Below, piece after piece: positions 63,791-64,000 of a DNA stretch of 64,000 bases. How positions within the stretch are numbered: position 1 is the first letter of the stretch; each line of letters starts with the position of its first letter. The translations under genes were made by a program, and so were the position numbers. Source of the DNA: Holophagae bacterium (GTDB taxonomy: Bacteria; Acidobacteriota; Holophagae; Acanthopleuribacterales; Acanthopleuribacteraceae); the NCBI GenBank assembly GCA_030429565.1, contig JAUIFE010000027.1, positions 48,348-112,347 of the forward strand. Reading direction: 5' to 3'. The notes below the pieces were generated by a model. It saw nothing but the letters and a program-made list of their open reading frames with translations, ran no database searches and was not told the origin of the DNA.

Positions 63791-64000
63791 TCACCTGATC
63801 CGGGACGCCCTAACGGGGCGTCCACACCGCCATGCGCGGCCGATCACCTGATCCGGGACGCCCTGATGGTTCATCCACACCGCCATGCGCGGCCGATCAC
63901 CTGATCCGGGACGCCCTGATGGTTCATCCACACCGCCATGCGCGGCCGATCACCTGATCCGGGACGCCCTGATGGTTCATCCACACCGCCATGCGCGGCC
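63791..64000. repeat. 53-bp tandem repeat, at least four copies, runs off the window
   Basis: Units start at 63791, 63844, 63897 and 63950 (TCACCTGATCCGGGACGCCC...). Copies 2 to 4 are identical over the part seen. Copy 1 differs in its middle (CCTAACGGGGCGTCC instead of CCTGATGGTTCATCC), where it forms an 8-bp hairpin, GGACGCCC-TAAC-GGGGCGTCC. All units share the same internal sequence, so there are no unique spacers. It lies in the leader of the iron-transporter operon or beyond it. Total copy number is not known. Confidence 0.9.

Noticed and set aside
63791..64000. CRISPR array
   Set aside because: The entire 53-bp unit repeats, with no variable spacers, and no cas gene is nearby.
1..64000. 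tRNA, rRNA or insertion sequences
   Set aside because: No tRNA-like GTTCRANNC with matching stems, no rRNA motif, and no transposase or flanking inverted repeats were recognised by eye; a dedicated tRNA or IS search was not possible.

Overview
The window looks like a chromosomal stretch of a Gram-negative, probably marine or surface-living bacterium with moderately high GC and scattered AT-rich intergenic islands. It carries outer-membrane beta-barrels with POTRA domains, a TonB-dependent receptor, sigma54-type regulation, c-di-GMP signalling, three photolyase/cryptochrome genes and type VI secretion (T6SS)-associated accessory genes without the T6SS core. This mix fits Acidobacteriota (Holophagae/Acanthopleuribacter-like) or Myxococcota better than Enterobacteria, but I cannot place it from sequence alone.

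Layout: 0-9 kb holds a WG-repeat fragment, a methyltransferase, a sensor kinase, a VWA protein with four Ig-like repeats, and two T6SS-satellite genes (DUF2169 type and TIGR02270 type). 9-16.8 kb is signalling: a response regulator behind a convincing sigma54 promoter, a large hybrid kinase with a phosphotransfer tail, a small immunity-like gene, and an osmolyte-binding protein translationally coupled to a diguanylate cyclase. 17-25 kb holds secreted proteins (PKD lipoprotein, PA14/TIM-barrel protein) and an AlgI/AlgJ-like polysaccharide O-acetylation pair. 25-29.5 kb is a three-gene photolyase/cryptochrome operon.

30.1-39.7 kb is the most striking part. It is a tightly coupled four-gene operon encoding a HExxH metallopeptidase, a CHAT (caspase-like) protease fused to an AAA/STAND ATPase, a ~1620-residue STAND NTPase whose C-terminus looks like a catalytically dead CHAT domain, and a ~400-residue protein with a hydrophobic segment and a Pro/Ala-rich tail. 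I read it as a candidate NTP-dependent conflict/cell-death system built on regulated proteolysis.

40-46.5 kb holds two paralogous POTRA/beta-barrel proteins with an exported partner, then a kinase/NtrC-type regulator pair with a probable sigma54 promoter and a 12-bp inverted repeat in front. 46.7-58.4 kb holds a frameshifted exported-protein gene, an N-formylglutamate-amidohydrolase-like gene, a catalytically dead M3 peptidase, ribD, a TonB receptor, terminators with no gene in front of them, a catalytically dead caspase-like secreted protein, an HD-type protein and a GlxA-type regulator. 58.4-64 kb is a 1.3-kb gene-poor stretch with two small ORFs, then a complete Fe(III)-type ABC importer with a Fur-like box, and a 53-bp tandem repeat running off the end. 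Dead peptidase folds (M3, caspase-like, CHAT-like) recur across the window.
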